DNA of 34,999 bases, from NCBI GenBank assembly GCA_016794545.1, contig JAEUJX010000112.1, forward strand, positions 1-34,999. Direction: 5' to 3'. The notes under the pieces were generated by a model that was given only the letters and a program-made list of their open reading frames with translations, was not told the origin of the DNA and searched no databases. This DNA comes from Myxococcales bacterium (GTDB taxonomy: Bacteria; Myxococcota_A; Polyangia; Haliangiales; Haliangiaceae). Shown piece by piece: positions 34,493 through 34,999 of this stretch (the stretch's first letter is position 1; the number at the start of each line of letters is the position of its first letter). Position numbers and translations under genes: made by a program.

Positions 34493-34999
<507 letters not shown>

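Overview
The window is very GC-rich and densely coded. Many short proteins carry lipoprotein signals, there are two ECF sigma factors, several LysR regulators, beta-helix and PD40/haem-motif lipoproteins, and one protein with a GC + membrane segment + arginine signal resembling MYXO-CTERM. Together these suggest the chromosome of a myxobacterium (Myxococcota). Haliangium/Kofleriaceae-like lineages fit, but the sequence alone does not settle the family. I see no tRNA, rRNA, insertion sequence, phage gene or CRISPR array.

Region 1 (1-6790) is the most interesting part. A sigma-factor gene runs off the left edge. Divergent from it lies a head-to-tail block: thioredoxin, an OsmC-like protein, a small DUF6132-like membrane protein, a class II glutamine amidotransferase, two DUF2892 membrane proteins, an RND adaptor lipoprotein and an RND pump. 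Four near-identical promoter-like elements (GAAYCS, 16-17 nt, CTCTCAC) precede the transcription units. At three of them the start codon follows at exactly the same distance, which predicts leaderless mRNAs. The DUF6132-like frame is broken by a single in-frame UGA at the position where relatives carry a cysteine, and family-like sequence continues after it. This is a candidate selenocysteine codon or a fresh nonsense mutation. The block looks like an ECF-controlled thiol/sulfur or envelope-stress module.

Region 2 (6764-10784) holds a DUF998 membrane protein, a parallel beta-helix lipoprotein, a metallo-beta-lactamase-fold protein with flavodiiron-type ligands, and an ECF sigma/anti-sigma pair. 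Region 3 (10765-16568) has two LysR regulators divergent from an aldo/keto reductase and a pyridoxamine-phosphate-oxidase-like protein. Between them lie a pirin, a protein with one ferredoxin-like and two CDGSH iron-sulfur sites, and a small secreted protein. The second LysR/target pair shares a near-ideal palindromic operator.

Region 4 (16689-29220) is rich in exported proteins: a 994-residue lipoprotein with four CxnCH motifs and PD40-like repeats, several small lipoproteins, an alpha/beta hydrolase, an alkaline phosphatase, an endonuclease/exonuclease/phosphatase-fold protein and a Cys-rich PLA2-like lipoprotein. It also contains a sigma-54-type promoter before a small, possibly ribosome-hibernation-like protein, a TerB-like/PPP phosphatase fusion, and a third LysR regulator with a divergent NAD(P)-binding oxidoreductase.

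Region 5 (29221-34999) begins with a 39-nt two-level inverted repeat, followed by a trypsin-like protease fused in frame to a YwqK/MORN-type lipoprotein. Then come an acyl-CoA dehydrogenase, a stand-alone MshEN-type protein, an M48-type protease and the C-terminal end of a PEP-utilising enzyme. Convergent genes throughout overlap or abut at their stop codons.
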